Positions 63,562-64,000 of a stretch of DNA of 64,000 nucleotides are shown one piece after another (position 1 is the first letter of the stretch; each line of letters opens with the position of its first letter). The notes beneath the pieces are model-generated. The model had not been told where the DNA came from. It saw only the letters and a list, made by a program, of their open reading frames with translations, and did no database searches. Source of the DNA: GCA-2720975 sp964467985 (GTDB lineage Bacteria; Planctomycetota; UBA1135; GCA-002686595); assembly GCA_964467985.1 (NCBI GenBank), contig CAYXTP010000006.1, positions 186,001 to 250,000 on the forward strand, read 5' to 3'. Position numbers and translations under genes: made by a program.

Positions 63562-64000
63562 ATGGAGACCCCGGCTATTCCCCCTCCCGATCCCTCAGGA
63601 ATTCACGACGACGACGCTCCAAGCCTGTCGATCCAAGAGCAGCTCTTGGGAGCGACCAGGGACCTACTCGTGGCCGTCGACCTGCAGGGAGCCATCGTGC
63701 ACGCCAATGCGGCGGCCAAGCGAGTATTCGGTCTGGCCGGATCGCAGATCCGCGGCAAGCATCTGCTCGACATCGTCGTCCCCGATGAACGAGGTCGCTG
63801 CCACAAGACTCTCGACGGTTGGATTGAAGGAGGCCTTGAAGAGACGCTGGTATTCGAGAGCCACCTGCAACACAGCGACGGTTCGACTCGCAATGCCCTT
63901 TGGCGGCTCATTCAGGTCGAGGCCCAGGAGAGTGGCGTGGACTTCGTGGCCTGCGCGCGGGACATCACCGCCCTGCGAGAAGCCGAGCGTCAAGCCACCA
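63562..64000 (+). CDS. PAS-domain sensor protein, N-terminal part (cut by window edge)
   Basis: From an ATG at 63562 the frame stays open to the end (146 codons). Residues about 30-140 form one PAS domain: LLGATRDLLVAVDLQGAIVHANAAAKRVFGLAGSQIRGKHLLDIVVPDERGR, then HSDGSTRNALWRLIQV and ARDITALREAERQ, the usual exit helix. It probably continues into a histidine kinase or diguanylate cyclase beyond the edge. It was called by reading the sequence because the frame has no stop in the window. Confidence 0.8.
   Translation, partial: METPAIPPPDPSGIHDDDAPSLSIQEQLLGATRDLLVAVDLQGAIVHANAAAKRVFGLAGSQIRGKHLLDIVVPDERGRCHKTLDGWIEGGLEETLVFESHLQHSDGSTRNALWRLIQVEAQESGVDFVACARDITALREAERQAT

Overview
The window is a GC-rich bacterial chromosome segment of 64 kb. 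It most likely comes from a Planctomycetota-type bacterium or a close relative. This is inferred from gene content: formylglycine-type sulfatases, an FG-GAP/ASPIC-UnbV protein next to a multihaem cytochrome, a 2,083-residue secreted protein, LytS/LytTR signalling, many lipoproteins and few clear Shine-Dalgarno sites. No rRNA, tRNA, insertion sequence, prophage or CRISPR array was recognised. Both ends cut genes: purA on the left and a PAS sensor on the right.

Layout. 0-8.7 kb: start of purA, a lipoprotein that fuses an SRPBCC-like domain to a sulfatase, then a minus-strand unit of hyuB, gspK, two tandem secretin paralogues and a small exported protein. 8.8-11.6 kb: the classic rpsO-pnp pair. 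12-19.3 kb: a fused membrane/spermidine-synthase-like protein overlapping a LytS kinase and LytTR regulator, then two exported hypothetical proteins. 19.3-22.7 kb: a sulfatase and an M28/PDZ peptidase. 22.8-29.5 kb: an ABC system pairing a FtsX-type permease with a ZnuA-like metal-binding lipoprotein, then HIT hydrolase, dihydroorotase and TerC. 29.5-35.3 kb: three SPFH (HflK/HflC-like) proteins with a metal P-type ATPase. 35.5-36.5 kb: an exported TlpA-like thioredoxin whose WATW-x-GPC active site has an in-frame TGA in place of the first Cys, followed by a bacterial SECIS-like hairpin. It is therefore a probable selenoprotein that ordinary gene calling truncates. 36.7-43 kb: the giant secreted protein.

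43-62 kb reads as an anaerobic/micro-oxic respiration and catabolism region. It holds a porin, a cytochrome-b-like multihaem cytochrome and an ASPIC protein; a NorR regulator divergent from a RIC (YtfE-type) repair protein with a near-consensus sigma-54 promoter between them; a tryptophanase-type lyase; a quinone-reductase-like flavoprotein; and a tightly overlapping operon had-oah-dch-bcrC-bcrB-bcrA-bcrD-SDR. That operon encodes the ATP-dependent class I benzoyl-CoA reductase and the enzymes that take its product to 3-hydroxypimelyl-CoA. Benzoate-CoA ligase, the ferredoxin and its reductase are not in the window. The right end has a monohaem-type secreted protein and a truncated PAS sensor.

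The two strongest discoveries are the TGA-containing thioredoxin and the complete class I benzoyl-CoA module in this genomic background.
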